DNA of 64,000 nucleotides from Zobellia uliginosa (GTDB taxonomy: Bacteria > Bacteroidota > Bacteroidia > Flavobacteriales > Flavobacteriaceae). The DNA is taken from the NCBI RefSeq assembly GCF_900156625.1, contig NZ_FTOB01000002.1, positions 862,275 through 926,274 on the forward strand. Reading direction: 5' to 3'. A model generated the notes under the pieces. It was not told the DNA's origin, did no database searches, and worked only from the letters and a program-made list of their open reading frames with translations. Made by a program: the position numbers and the translations under genes. This document shows positions 8,599 to 19,000 of this stretch, piece after piece. The stretch's first letter is position 1. Each line of letters begins with the position of its first letter.

Positions 8599-9346
8599 AA
8601 GTTGTTTGTATTGATTTGCTCAGGAGTTCGTAAACTGTTTTGAACTCGGGATTTTTTATTTGTTCTAAGTGTTTTGTAATCGTTTTGGAGTCGTTCCGTC
8701 TGGCCGGGCCGGTTTGCCCATCGTAAGGCGAAAGGGTCTCTATTTTTTTTGCGGTTTCTTGAATGAGGGGGGCCAGAACCTTAAACGGAACCTCGTTCTC
8801 TTTACAAATTTGGGCACCTATATGATATAGGTGATTGGTGAAATTGTTTACGAAAACGGCGGCCAAGTGAAGGCTCCTTCGCTCTTCGGTCCCGATCTCA
8901 TATACACTTTCGGAGACGCGTGCCCCGAGTTCCTTTAATAAATTCAGGTCTTCCTCGTTTTTAGCCTCTACACAGATCGGCACCTTGCTAAAATCCACCG
9001 GATTGGACGAACTAAAAGTCTGTAAAGGATAAAAGACCCCGGTTCTTTCATGTCGCGAAAGTTCTTCCATAGGGGTGCTTCCAGAGGTGTGTACAATTAA
9101 CCTGTCTTTAACCGTAAGAAGTTCTGATACAGTATTTATGGAGTTGTCACTTACAGCGATAATATACATATCGGCATCCGCTAGGACCGAAAAATCGGAA
9201 GACGTTGGGACCTGTGCCGCAAACTTGGATAGGGCTTCTTCGTTCCGACCGACAACCTCTACGATCTTTACGCCGTCGGTTTGTAATAAAGCCTTGAATA
9301 AGTGAGTGGCCACATTGCCGGTTCCTAAAATACTAAGCTTGATCAT
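8582..9346 (-). CDS. NAD(P)-binding Rossmann protein with DUF2520 domain
   Basis: 254 residues. The N-terminal Rossmann fold has the dinucleotide motif LGTGNVATHL (about 7-16), followed by VGRN. The C-terminal half (about 120-250) is the helical DUF2520 domain (EERRSLHLAAVFVNNFTNHLY). The architecture resembles the 6-phosphogluconate dehydrogenase/F420-dependent oxidoreductase superfamily. Enzymatic activity is not established. First gene of a minus-strand operon, with a TATTTTCG sequence only 5 nt before the ATG that looks like a variant -7 box. Confidence 0.85.
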   Translation of the reverse strand: MIKLSILGTGNVATHLFKALLQTDGVKIVEVVGRNEEALSKFAAQVPTSSDFSVLADADMYIIAVSDNSINTVSELLTVKDRLIVHTSGSTPMEELSRHERTGVFYPLQTFSSSNPVDFSKVPICVEAKNEEDLNLLKELGARVSESVYEIGTEERRSLHLAAVFVNNFTNHLYHIGAQICKENEVPFKVLAPLIQETAKKIETLSPYDGQTGPARRNDSKTITKHLEQIKNPEFKTVYELLSKSIQTTYGKEL

Positions 9347-9606
9347 GGGGCGAAAATAAGCATATATTTACGTATTGAAGGCCTTGTTCCCTTGAAAAAT
9401 ATGCTTTCATCGGATAGCTTGAACATTGCAAATGGAACGGGGAGTTTTCCGTAAGATAAACGATTCGTAAAAAGTGGCCCTAAGGTTTTATATTTTTGGA
9501 AAGACTTCTTTTTTTTCAAAAATACTTCATAAAATTTTCACTTATAATTAACAGTGTTATCAAGACTTTAGGGCTGTCAATTTTCCTGTAAATAATAAAA
9601 AGGGCG

Positions 9607-9614
9607 TATTTTTG
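9607..9614 (+). promoter_or_regulatory. Putative -7 element (TATTTTTG) for the ccs gene
   Basis: TATTTTTG fits TAnnTTTG and lies 29 nt before the ATG at 9644. The rest of the 297-nt gap (9347-9643) is AT-rich and holds no reading frame or structure I can support. Confidence 0.5.
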
Positions 9615-9643
9615 CGTGCTGAAAACCAATTTAGCTGCTGACG

Positions 9644-12600
9644 ATGAACATGCTCAAAAAATTCTTTTTCTCCACTCGCTTGATGTCCGTTCTTTTTATA
9701 GTCTTTGCCATAGCAATGGGACTAGGCACTTTCGTAGAAAGTAAATATAGCACTGAAACGGCTAGAATCTGGATATATAACGCATGGTGGTTTGAGGCGA
9801 TCATGGTCTTTTTTGTCATCAATTTTATCGGGAACATGTTTCGATACCGTCTTTTAAGGTGGGAAAAATGGGCGGTCTTGGTACTTCACCTTTCATGGAT
9901 ATTCATTATCATAGGGGCTTTCGTTACCCGATATATCAGTTATGAAGGGGTAATGCCCATACGTGAGGGGAATTCTGAAAAAATATTTTATTCCGACAAG
10001 ACCTATCTAACGGCCCATGTTGAAGGTGAGGTCGAAGTAGAGGTAGATGGTGAAGTGAAAAAAGAGTTTCAAAGAAAAACGCTTCAAGAAGATATTATTG
10101 TTACGCCTGAGGGACTAAAATCGAATTTACCATGGAAATCGGACTTCAAAGGGACGCCTTTCACCATTTCATATGTAGATTTCATCAAAGGGGCCAAAAA
10201 AGGATTGGTTCCCGATGAAAACGGAAAAACCTACTTAAAGATCGTTGAGGCCGGAGATGGTCAGCGTCACGAACATTTCTTGGAAAGCGGAACCGTAACG
10301 AGCATTCATGGCGTACTTTTCGCCTTGAACAAAGAAACCGATGGCGCTATCAACATTTTTGAGGATAAGGGCGAATATAAGATCAAATCCGCTTTTGACG
10401 CGAGCTTTATGCGTATGGCCGACCAGTTTCAGGGCCAAGTAGCAAAAGATAGTTTACAGGAACTGCAATTGCGCTCCTTGTACAATACCGCGGGTATGCA
10501 GTTTGTTATTCCCGAACCGGTGGTAAAAGGCAAGTATGGCGTAGTTAAAGTACCTAAGGACGAAGTGACTGACGCTACCATGGATGCCTTGGTCGTTGAA
10601 ATTAATGTCAATGGAGAAAAAACCAAGCAAAAATTATTGGGAGGTAGGGGTAGTGCCGATTTTACCGATAAGATAAATTTGGGCGGTCTTGACTTTAAGC
10701 TTAGTTACGGCTCTAAAATTTACGAATTGCCCTTCAGTATTAAACTCAATGATTTTATAGCTGAGAAATACCCCGGAACGGAACAGGGGTATAAATCTTT
10801 TATGAGCAAGGTGACCGTAGAAGATGACCGTCCGTTCGACTATAGTATCTATATGAACCATATTTTAGACCACAGGGGCTACCGCTTTTTTCAATCGAGT
10901 TTCCATCCCGATGAAAAGGGAACGGTCTTATCGGTCAATCATGATCAATGGGGAACCGGTATCACTTACTTGGGATACTTTTTACTTTATATCGGACTTA
11001 TGGGGATTATGTTCTTTGGAAAAACACGCTTTAAAGATTTAGGGGCATCGTTGGAGAAGCTCAAGGGCAAGAAGGCCAAACTTACCGGTATTCTTGTTTT
11101 GGGAATGTTATTGAACGTCAACGCCCAAGAACATACCGCCGATGACGGTCACGACCATAACGGTTCCGCACCTACGCAGGAACAAATCGATTCAGTGTTG
11201 CGTACGACTATCGTATCTAAGGACCATGCCGAAAAATTCGGAAAACTGGTAATCCAAGATGATGGTGGGCGAATGAAGCCGATCAATACGTTCTCATCGG
11301 AGCTGCTTCGAAAACTTAGCTTAGATGATATTTATAAGGATATGAATGCCGATCAGGTATTCTTATCGATGATGTTGCGTCCTGCCGCTTGGTATAATGC
11401 CCAGTTTTTAGCGGTCGATAAAAAAGGAGAGAACGATAGTATAAGACACGTAATCGGTATTCCGGAAGGTCAGACGCACGCCAAGGCCACCGATTTTTTT
11501 GATGAAAAGGGAAATTATAAATTGGAGCCCTTTTTGAGAAAGGCTACCGCGACCAATATTCCAAATCAGTTCGACAAGGACCTTAAAGAGGCCAATATCC
11601 GTTTGAGCCTTTTAGACCAGGCCTTAAGTGGCAGGATCGTAAAGATTTTTCCCTTGTTGAACGATGAGAACAACAAATGGATTTCGGCCGTGGAATTTAG
11701 GGGAGGTCAATACCAGGTTTCCGATTCGCTTTATGCCAACTTTATAAAGAATTCACTTCCCTATTACCTAATGACCTTGCGGAAAGCCAAGGAAACAGGT
11801 GATTACACTGATGCCGATAAGCTTTTGGAGGCCTTTAAACAGAATCAATTGAACCACGGTGCGGAAGTCTTGCCTTCACAGGCCAAGATCAATACAGAAG
11901 TGGTGTACAATAAGCTCGATATTTTTAACTACCTCTACCGCTTATATGCCATGGTAGGAGTGTTGATGTTCTTTGTGTTGATTTTTCAGATCTTTAAAGA
12001 CCGTTCTATCTGGCGGGCCGCCATTTACTTTTTTAAGGGAACGATTTTTATTCTGTTCCTGTGGCATACGGCAGGGCTTATATTGCGTTGGTATATTTCA
12101 GGGCATGCGCCATGGAGTGATGCCTATGAGAGTATTCTGTACGTATCGTGGGCAACCATGGGGATGGGACTCCTTTTTGCCCGAAAGAGCGATATGACGG
12201 TAGCGGCATCTGCCTTTGTAACGAGTATGCTATTGACCATAGCCCACTTGAACTGGGTCGACCCTGCGATTTCCAATTTGGTTCCCGTACTGGATAGTTA
12301 TTGGCTAATGGTACACGTTGCGGTTATTGTGGCGAGTTACGGACCACTTTCCGTAGCCATGATCCTAGGTCTGGTTTCCTTGATTCTTATGATCTTCACC
12401 AATAAAAAGAACAAGGCGGCAATGGACTTGAATATTAAGGAATTGACCATTATCAACGAATTGTCGATGACGGTAGGTTTGGTCATGTTGACCATCGGAA
12501 ACTTCCTTGGGGGCCAGTGGGCCAACGAAAGTTGGGGCCGATATTGGGGCTGGGATCCAAAGGAGACCTGGGCTCTAATTTCGATTATGGTGTACGCTTT

Positions 12601-12847
12601 TGTACTTCATGCACGACTGGTACCCGGTTTGCGCAGCAGATGGACCTTTAATTTTTTAAGTGTTATAGCCTTCGGGAGTATTATGATGACTTATTTTGGG
12701 GTGAACTACTATTTGGTCGGACTGCACAGTTACGGACAGAGTGGGGCCGCGGCCATAACACCCGATTATGTGTGGTACATTGCTCTCGGAGCCGTGATTC
12801 TCGGAGCGATCAGTAATTGGAGGTATAGGGTCAACTATGTAAAATAG
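9644..12847 (+). CDS. ccsBA: Fused CcsB-CcsA (ResB/ResC-type) cytochrome c maturation protein, system II
   Basis: 1067 residues, an inner-membrane holocytochrome c synthase. The N-terminal ResB/CcsB part has three early membrane helices (about 10-105), then a large periplasmic domain (about 110-440) and a further helix near 445. The C-terminal half (about 760-1065) is CcsA with several helices and the haem-handling tryptophan-rich motif WGRYWGWDPKETW (near residue 963), plus flanking periplasmic His residues (LWHTAG, SGHAPWSD). The fusion transports haem and ligates it to CXXCH apocytochromes. Fusion in one chain is usual in Bacteroidota. It overlaps the convergent sigma remnant by 13 nt. Confidence 0.93.
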   Translation: MNMLKKFFFSTRLMSVLFIVFAIAMGLGTFVESKYSTETARIWIYNAWWFEAIMVFFVINFIGNMFRYRLLRWEKWAVLVLHLSWIFIIIGAFVTRYISYEGVMPIREGNSEKIFYSDKTYLTAHVEGEVEVEVDGEVKKEFQRKTLQEDIIVTPEGLKSNLPWKSDFKGTPFTISYVDFIKGAKKGLVPDENGKTYLKIVEAGDGQRHEHFLESGTVTSIHGVLFALNKETDGAINIFEDKGEYKIKSAFDASFMRMADQFQGQVAKDSLQELQLRSLYNTAGMQFVIPEPVVKGKYGVVKVPKDEVTDATMDALVVEINVNGEKTKQKLLGGRGSADFTDKINLGGLDFKLSYGSKIYELPFSIKLNDFIAEKYPGTEQGYKSFMSKVTVEDDRPFDYSIYMNHILDHRGYRFFQSSFHPDEKGTVLSVNHDQWGTGITYLGYFLLYIGLMGIMFFGKTRFKDLGASLEKLKGKKAKLTGILVLGMLLNVNAQEHTADDGHDHNGSAPTQEQIDSVLRTTIVSKDHAEKFGKLVIQDDGGRMKPINTFSSELLRKLSLDDIYKDMNADQVFLSMMLRPAAWYNAQFLAVDKKGENDSIRHVIGIPEGQTHAKATDFFDEKGNYKLEPFLRKATATNIPNQFDKDLKEANIRLSLLDQALSGRIVKIFPLLNDENNKWISAVEFRGGQYQVSDSLYANFIKNSLPYYLMTLRKAKETGDYTDADKLLEAFKQNQLNHGAEVLPSQAKINTEVVYNKLDIFNYLYRLYAMVGVLMFFVLIFQIFKDRSIWRAAIYFFKGTIFILFLWHTAGLILRWYISGHAPWSDAYESILYVSWATMGMGLLFARKSDMTVAASAFVTSMLLTIAHLNWVDPAISNLVPVLDSYWLMVHVAVIVASYGPLSVAMILGLVSLILMIFTNKKNKAAMDLNIKELTIINELSMTVGLVMLTIGNFLGGQWANESWGRYWGWDPKETWALISIMVYAFVLHARLVPGLRSRWTFNFLSVIAFGSIMMTYFGVNYYLVGLHSYGQSGAAAITPDYVWYIALGAVILGAISNWRYRVNYVK

Positions 12848-13257
12848 CCCCGAGGGTTTAAGTTAGGCCTTGTTACTGGGTATAGCACAAAGAACATACT
12901 TTTGTATTCGGTAGCGAGTTCTTTTCTCAGGGTAGAAAAGGCTTTGGTAATCTGGGCCTCGACCGTCTTTATGGAAACGTTGAGATGGTGGGCAATCTCT
13001 AGATTGGTCAATCCTTCGTTTCTGCTGAGCAAGAAGACTTCCTTGCATTTGGGAGGAAGATTTTCTATTTCCCTTTTAATCTTTGAAATCACCTTTTCCA
13101 AGGAAATATCGTCATGGGCGGCCGTAGCTTTTTCCAAAGCATTGAAGTACTTCTGCTCCAGCACCATCGTAGAGCGCTTCTTTTTGTATTGGTTGATAAA
13201 CTCGTTATGAACCGATTTGAAAAGGTAATTCTGTAAAGAGGCCGTAATGTTTATTTT
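12835..13257 (-). pseudogene. Truncated ECF RNA polymerase sigma factor (5' end lost)
   Basis: Reading from ~13257 down to the stop at 12835, the frame gives the end of region 2 and the linker (ITASLQNYLFKSVHNEF, NQYKKKRS), then region 4 with a clear helix-turn-helix (LPPKCKEVFLLSRNEGLTNLEIAHHLNVS). The first ~60 residues, including the -10 binding helix and the start codon, are missing. An internal ATG at 13167 would make only a region-4 fragment. The break coincides with the 5' break of a susD fragment on the other strand, so both look like remnants of a rearrangement. Confidence 0.8.
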
Positions 13258-13775
13258 TTTTCGATACCCCGGTTACCACCTGGAGCGGAACCCATACGGG
13301 CTATTATTTTAGAAAATTTCAAGATATCTCCATAGAAGCCCCAAAAGTGAGGGCAACTACCCCATGGAGGTTTATCAGATATGCCGAGATACTCTTGAAC
13401 TATGCCGAAGCATGTGCCGAATTGGGCGAGTACGGTGAAGCAAGAACCTATACGAACATGCTTAGGAAAAGGGTAGGGATGCCTGATTTGACCCAAGCCG
13501 ATGCGGATCTGGTCGATGCCGTACGACACGAGCGAAAAATTGAATTGATGGGCGAAGACCAACGCTTTTTTGATATCAGAAGATGGATGATCGCCCCGGA
13601 AGTCATGCAAAATGCCTTTGGTGTAGATATCAAATACCACTTGAATGAAGAAAGACCTAGATATAACATAATTGAAGTCCAGGAACGCGAATGGAAAGAC
13701 AGGTTCTATTTTTTTCCGATCAAACTGGAAGAGTTGAACAAAAACGAATTATTGATACAAAACCCTTTGTATTGA
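13258..13775 (+). pseudogene. 3' fragment of a susD/ragB outer-membrane lipoprotein gene
   Basis: The frame is open from ~13258 to the TGA at 13773-13775 and reads as the last ~170 residues of a SusD protein: GTHTGYYFRKFQD, then the hallmark RFIRYAEILLNYAEACAELGE, VRHERKIELMGEDQRFFDIRRW and the C-terminal FFPIKLEELNKN. Signal peptide and about two thirds of the protein are absent and no suitable start exists (an ATG-like start near 13347 lies inside the conserved domain). It begins exactly where the sigma fragment breaks off, so it is a non-functional relic. Confidence 0.85.
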
Positions 13776-13900
13776 TGGTTTGAACCGCTCGCACAATAAT
13801 GTGATAAGGTCATATTTCCGATGCGGGCTTAGTTTCCATATAAGTTTTTTCTATGGGGATGTTGTTACAATAAGTTGAGTGAGTTTAAATAGTGGATAAT

Positions 13901-13930
13901 GGGGGCGAAATTATAATCGCCCCCATTTTT
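13901..13930 (+). terminator. Intrinsic terminator-like hairpin
   Basis: GGGGGCGA...TCGCCCCC forms a perfect 8-bp stem with an 8-nt loop, followed by ATTTTT. It sits in the 316-nt gap (13776-14091) between the susD relic and the sigma gene and was probably the terminator of the lost susCD operon. The remainder of the gap shows nothing else. Confidence 0.7.
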
Positions 13931-14091
13931 CTTGCATTGGGAGCGATAAGAGGAAGGGCTGGAAACGACCTAAGCTATTGAAGTATAGGGTGGCAAATGT
14001 TTGTTATATTATTTCAAATCGTTATGTTTTCTTTGGAAATTAGTAATTTCCAGTCTATTTTTTATAGATTTAGCATCTTGTTTGCCATGAG

Positions 14092-14661
14092 ATGAAAATG
14101 ATAACCGACGATAAAAAACTCTTAAAAGGAATGGAAGAAGGTGATAACACCTCTTTCAAGGCGGTGTATGACAAATATGCCAAGGCCTTGTTCTTTTATG
14201 CCCACAATATCGTTAACGATAGGGCAGTCTGTGAAGATATGATTCAAGAGATCTTTATATCGCTCTGGGCAAAACGAAAAACGAATACCATAACTTCCCT
14301 AAAACCGTATTTGTTCCAAGCGGTCAAATATCAAATTTTCAATCATTTTAGAAATAATAAATTTTCAAGGGAAGATTTGACGCGTTTGAATATAATCGAT
14401 GTTTCTATGAACGTATCACAGAAACTGGAGTATTCCGAACTTGATCAGATCATTCGCGATTACGTGGCCAAATTGCCGAAAAGATGTCGTCATATTTTTG
14501 TTTTGAGCCGCTACCATCATAAAAGCAATAAAGAAATTGCGGAAGAACTTGAAATCTCCGTACAAGCGGTAAAAAATCAAATCTCAAAGGCCCTTGCCTT
14601 TTTACGCAGCAACCTTAAGCTAGAGGATGCCGTGTTTCTATCGCTTATCCTTCTTCACTAA
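14092..14661 (+). CDS. ECF-type RNA polymerase sigma factor of the Sus locus
   Basis: 189 residues. Region 2 (about 20-85: AVYDKYAKALFFYAHNIV, DMIQEIFISLWAKR, LKPYLFQAVKYQIFNHFRNN) and region 4 (about 125-175: LPKRCRHIFVLSRYHHKSNKEIAEELEIS with a helix-turn-helix) are complete. It belongs to the group that pairs with FecR-type anti-sigma factors and TonB-dependent SusC proteins in Bacteroidota. It directs transcription of the downstream transporter genes when the anti-sigma releases it. A second ATG two codons in (14098) is an equally possible start. Confidence 0.9.
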   Translation: MKMITDDKKLLKGMEEGDNTSFKAVYDKYAKALFFYAHNIVNDRAVCEDMIQEIFISLWAKRKTNTITSLKPYLFQAVKYQIFNHFRNNKFSREDLTRLNIIDVSMNVSQKLEYSELDQIIRDYVAKLPKRCRHIFVLSRYHHKSNKEIAEELEISVQAVKNQISKALAFLRSNLKLEDAVFLSLILLH

Positions 14662-14846
14662 ATGCCCCTAAAGCGCTTTAAGCCTCCAATTTTACGGGTA
14701 GTTCAAACCATTTATGGTCTTGGTTGCATTAGGAATTTCGTAATTCCTTTGTGTCAATTTTATTAAATTTTTAAAAAAAGTTGCTATCTGACGTGTACTA
14801 TCGCATAAGTTTGGGTACTTCATAGTGACATCCTTTTTTTAATTGA

Positions 14847-15983
14847 ATGAAAATGAACGCAAAAAGCGCGAAAAAACTGTTCAAGAAATACCTTAACAAC
14901 GAGTGTTCTCCTGAGGAGAAGGAACTGTTGGACCGTTTTCTTGAATCATACCAAGATAAAGATGCCTTTCTATCGGAATTTAGTTTTGATGAGGGGAGTC
15001 AGGAGGAACTTTGGCAAAAGATTGCAGAAAAAACGACTCTTGAAAAGAAGAATGGAAGCTATTTTAATCGCTTTGTGTTCAAATACGCTGCCGTGTTTAT
15101 AGCCTTGTTGGGTCTTGTTACATTTTTTAATGTACAGCGAAAGGATACGGTCAAAGCGCCAGCCCTTTTGATAGAGGACAACGCCATTGTATTGAAGACC
15201 GGTGATGACCGTACACAGGAAATCGTTATCGGTGGCGGTGAAACCATAACCGATGCCGAGGGAAATATCTTGGCTTCGCAATCTGACGACCAAATGGTCT
15301 ACCACGCCAAATCGACGACTGAACTGGTATACAATGAAATCATAGTCCCCAAAGGAAAAAGGTTTGAGCTAAAACTCTCCGACGGCACCTTGGTGCATCT
15401 GAATGCCGATACATCCTTAAAATATCCGGTCAGCTTTATTGCAGGCCAAGATCGAAAGGTTTTTTTAAATGGGGAGGCCTACTTTGAAGTAGCCAAAGAT
15501 CCCGACCATAAGTTTACGGTCGTAGCCAATGATATGGATGTTCAGGTGTTGGGTACCCATTTTAACGTAAGCTCTTATGCCAATGAAGAAAATTATACCG
15601 TACTGGCCGAGGGCAGTGTGGCCATTAATGACAAGCGCAGTGATGGGGGCGATGGGGAGCCAAGCATTTTAAAACCGGGGCAAAAAGCGGCCATGGCAAA
15701 AGACGCCTTGGTGATTAGCGAGGTCGATATCAGCGATTACCTAAACTGGCGTAATGGTGACTTAAGCTTTAACAATGAAACCTTTGGGGCCATTATCAAA
15801 AAGATAGAGCGCCGCTACGGGGTACGTATTGAAAATGGGTATGCCGAATTGGAACCGGTTCGGTTCAGGGGAGTTTTTAAAAACGAGACCATACAAGATT
15901 TACTGGATACCTTTAAGGAAAGTGCAGAGTTCGATTACGAGATAACCAATAACCAAATACGAATTAAAAAACCTTTGTTATGA
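14847..15983 (+). CDS. FecR family anti-sigma factor
   Basis: 378 residues. A cytosolic N-terminal sigma-binding segment (about 1-70), one membrane helix (about 73-92, KYAAVFIALLGLVTFF), a periplasmic FecR domain (about 155-265: IIVPKGKRFELKLSDGTLVHL, GEAYFEVAKDPDHKF, VLGTHFNVSSY) and a C-terminal DUF4974 domain related to STN (about 300-375). It senses the substrate-loaded TonB-dependent receptor through the receptor's N-terminal STN domain and controls the sigma factor encoded upstream. The gap to the sigma gene (185 nt) contains a small dyad, AGGAATT/AATTCCT at 14731-14748. Confidence 0.92.
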   Translation: MKMNAKSAKKLFKKYLNNECSPEEKELLDRFLESYQDKDAFLSEFSFDEGSQEELWQKIAEKTTLEKKNGSYFNRFVFKYAAVFIALLGLVTFFNVQRKDTVKAPALLIEDNAIVLKTGDDRTQEIVIGGGETITDAEGNILASQSDDQMVYHAKSTTELVYNEIIVPKGKRFELKLSDGTLVHLNADTSLKYPVSFIAGQDRKVFLNGEAYFEVAKDPDHKFTVVANDMDVQVLGTHFNVSSYANEENYTVLAEGSVAINDKRSDGGDGEPSILKPGQKAAMAKDALVISEVDISDYLNWRNGDLSFNNETFGAIIKKIERRYGVRIENGYAELEPVRFRGVFKNETIQDLLDTFKESAEFDYEITNNQIRIKKPLL

Positions 15984-16011
15984 TGATATGACCTAAGACT
16001 TAAAAAAAAAA

Positions 16012-16037
16012 TCGGGGAACGCGGCCACGTCCCCCGA
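16012..16037 (+). other. GC-rich hairpin between fecR and susC
   Basis: TCGGGG (16012-16017) pairs with CCCCGA (16032-16037), with a further ACG/CGT inner stem. There is no T run, so it is not a simple terminator. It lies in the leader before the susC ATG (16089) and could stabilise or regulate the susC message. Confidence 0.4.
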
Positions 16038-16088
16038 CTAAAAGTGATTTCAATCCGAGTTAAAAACAAATCAAAATCCTTTAAAAAT

Positions 16089-19000
16089 ATGGAAAAAAAA
16101 CCATTGTTTTTCATTCTTATGAAAAACATTCTTAACAAGAATCGCACAGTGAAAATCTCCATTCTAATGTTTGCTTTGGCCTTGTTTAATCTTCATGCGA
16201 ATTCTTATTCGCAAAGCAAGAAGGTGTCTATTGAGGCCAATAACGAAACTATTGAAAGTGTACTTAAAAAAATAGAGAGCCAAAGTCAGTTCCGTTTCTT
16301 TTACAAAACGGGGCAGCTTAATGTATCTAAAAGGGTGACGCTCAATGTAGAAAAGACCCCGATAAAAGAAGTATTACAAATGGTTTTCGGTGATGGGGTA
16401 ACCTATACCATGGTGAAAAACCAGATTGTCCTTAAAAACAAAAGTCCCGAACCACCATCTGTAAATACGACAGTATCCAGTAAGGCGGATCAAGACCAAC
16501 AGTCCGTTTCCGGTGTTATAACCGATGAATTGGGAGTGCCCTTGGCAGGTGCCAACGTAGTGGAAAAAGGTACTACGAACGGGGTTACTGCCGATTTTGA
16601 CGGTAATTTTAGCCTAGAACTGACATCCGATGATGCGGTGTTGGTGATTTCATACATCGGTTTTGCTACCAAAGAGATTCCCGTTGCGGGTCAAACTACC
16701 TTTAATATTCAATTGGTAGAAAGTGCCGCGGGCCTAGACGAGGTTGTCGTGGTCGGTTTCGGTACACAAAAGAAAGTGAACGTAATCGGTTCCGTTTCCC
16801 AAGTGTCTTCCAAGGATATAGAGAACAGACCGGTTACCCAAGTCTCACAGGCCATTACGGGGCAAATGCCTGGGGTTACCGTAGTACAAAGATCGGGTAG
16901 GCCTGGTCAGAGTGCGGGCAATATCAGCGTAAGGGGAGTCGGTTCCTTTGGGGCTACACCTGACGCATTGGTATTGATCGATGGTATTGCCGGTAGTATG
17001 AACGATATCAACCCTGATGATATCAAATCTATTTCGGTGCTTAAAGATGCCTCTTCTGCGGCTATTTATGGGGCGCGTTCCGCCAATGGTGTAATTCTTA
17101 TCACCACCAAAACAGGTAGTGAAAACAAGTTTTCCATCAATTACAACAGTTACGTCGGTTTTAATGCGGCTACCGAGCTTCCTAAATTCGTGAATTCTTG
17201 GGAGTATGCCGAAATGTACAATATTGCCTCTGGTAGTAATAGTTTTACCGAAGAAGACATTGCAAAGTACAAGGCACAGGATGACCCCGACAATTATCCG
17301 AATACCAAGTTTTTGGAAGACCTTTTTTCCAAGAATGGCATACAGACGTCGCATACCCTGACCCTTAACGGGGGTGACGAAAAAAACAAATACTATGTTT
17401 CCGCAGGTATTTTGGAACAAGATGGTATCATCCCCAAAAACAGTTTTAGCAGGTATAACGTTCGTATGAACCTACAAAACAAATTGGGTGACAAATTTGA
17501 ACTGAATACGAGATTTTTCGGTTCCGTAGAAAAAAGGGAAGAACCCCAAGTAACCGGTAACAAAGGGCTCGGATATCAAAGTGAAGCTTCAAGGTCGACC
17601 GATGCCAGTAATAATTCGGGTAGTTTTATGACCCAATTGGTATCCAATGCGGTACGTTATCCAGCTGTTGAGTTGGGACGGGACTCACAGGGCAATTTTG
17701 GTATCGGCCCAGAAAGTGGCGGTACTCCGGTAGCTTGGTTGGCTTCCGATTCGTATTTGGAAAATCCTAGGACAAAGGCGGGAGTCAATGTCAAACTAGA
17801 TTACAGGCCGAACGATAACCTCGTTTTTTCTGCTATAGGAGGCTATAACTTTACCCTTCACGAAGAGCGTTCTTATTACGCTTCCCAAAGATTGAACGAA
17901 GCTGTGTATCTAGGGCAGTCGTATCTCAATCAGTATAGCAATAAGGAAATTTACAAGACTTTACAGTTTACAGGTGAATGGTCTAAAGAGGTTGGGGTTC
18001 ATGACTTCAGCTTTTTAGGGGGCTACTCCTTTGAGAACGAAGAGTTTTCTTTCTTTAACGGCTATCGTCAAGATTTTGCCAGTAACGATTACACGGTATT
18101 GGATTTAGGTAGTGCCGAGAATCAGCAATCGTCAGGCTTTGATGCCGAATGGGCCTTACAATCCTTTTTTTCGCGCTTGAAGTATAGTTTTGACGAACGC
18201 TATCTATTTGAGGCCACCCTTCGTTATGATGGTTCGTCAAGATTTCCTAAGAGCAATAAATATGCTGTTTTTCCAGCTGCTGCGTTAGGATGGAGGGCTT
18301 CCCAAGAAAATTTCTTAAGTGATGTAAGTTGGTTGTCTAACCTTAAGTTCAAGGCTTCTTGGGGTATTCTGGGGAATCAGAACATTGGAAACTACCCGTA
18401 TCAAACGGTCTTGGCCTCGGGTAGGGATTATGCCTTGGGTGGCGGTTTGTCTACAGGTGCTGCCTATTCCACATATAGGGATGCCAACATAAAATGGGAG
18501 TCGACCGAAACTACCGATGTTGGTGTTGAAACAGGCTTCTTTGACGGAAAACTGACCTTCAATGCGACTTACTTTAGAAGAAACACCACAGATGTGCTTT
18601 TCAAGCCGTCGTCTAGTGTGTCTTCCGTACTTGGAGTGGGTATCAGTGAAACCAATACCGGTGCCGTAAAGAATTCGGGATGGGAATTCGATATGGGGTA
18701 CCGTGATACGAAAGGGGACTTTAGCTATTCGATAAACGGAAACTTTTCGGTCATAGATAACGAGGTAGTTACCTTGGGCTTGGGTAATGTTGAACAACCC
18801 AATGGTTACGTGGGTAACGGCTCGGACCTCTTTGTCGGTTTCCCTATGCAAATGTACTACGGTTATAAGACCGACGGGGTATTTTTGAACGATGGGGAAA
18901 TAGCAAACTGGCCCGATCAATCGGCGGTCAATCCGACTTCACAGGCGGGCGATTTTAGATATAAGGATATCAGTGGGCCCGATGGCGTTCCTGATGGTAA

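Noticed and set aside
13347-13775. 142-residue frame starting inside the susD fragment
   Set aside because: The conserved reading frame extends upstream to the break near 13258; the internal methionine is not a natural start.
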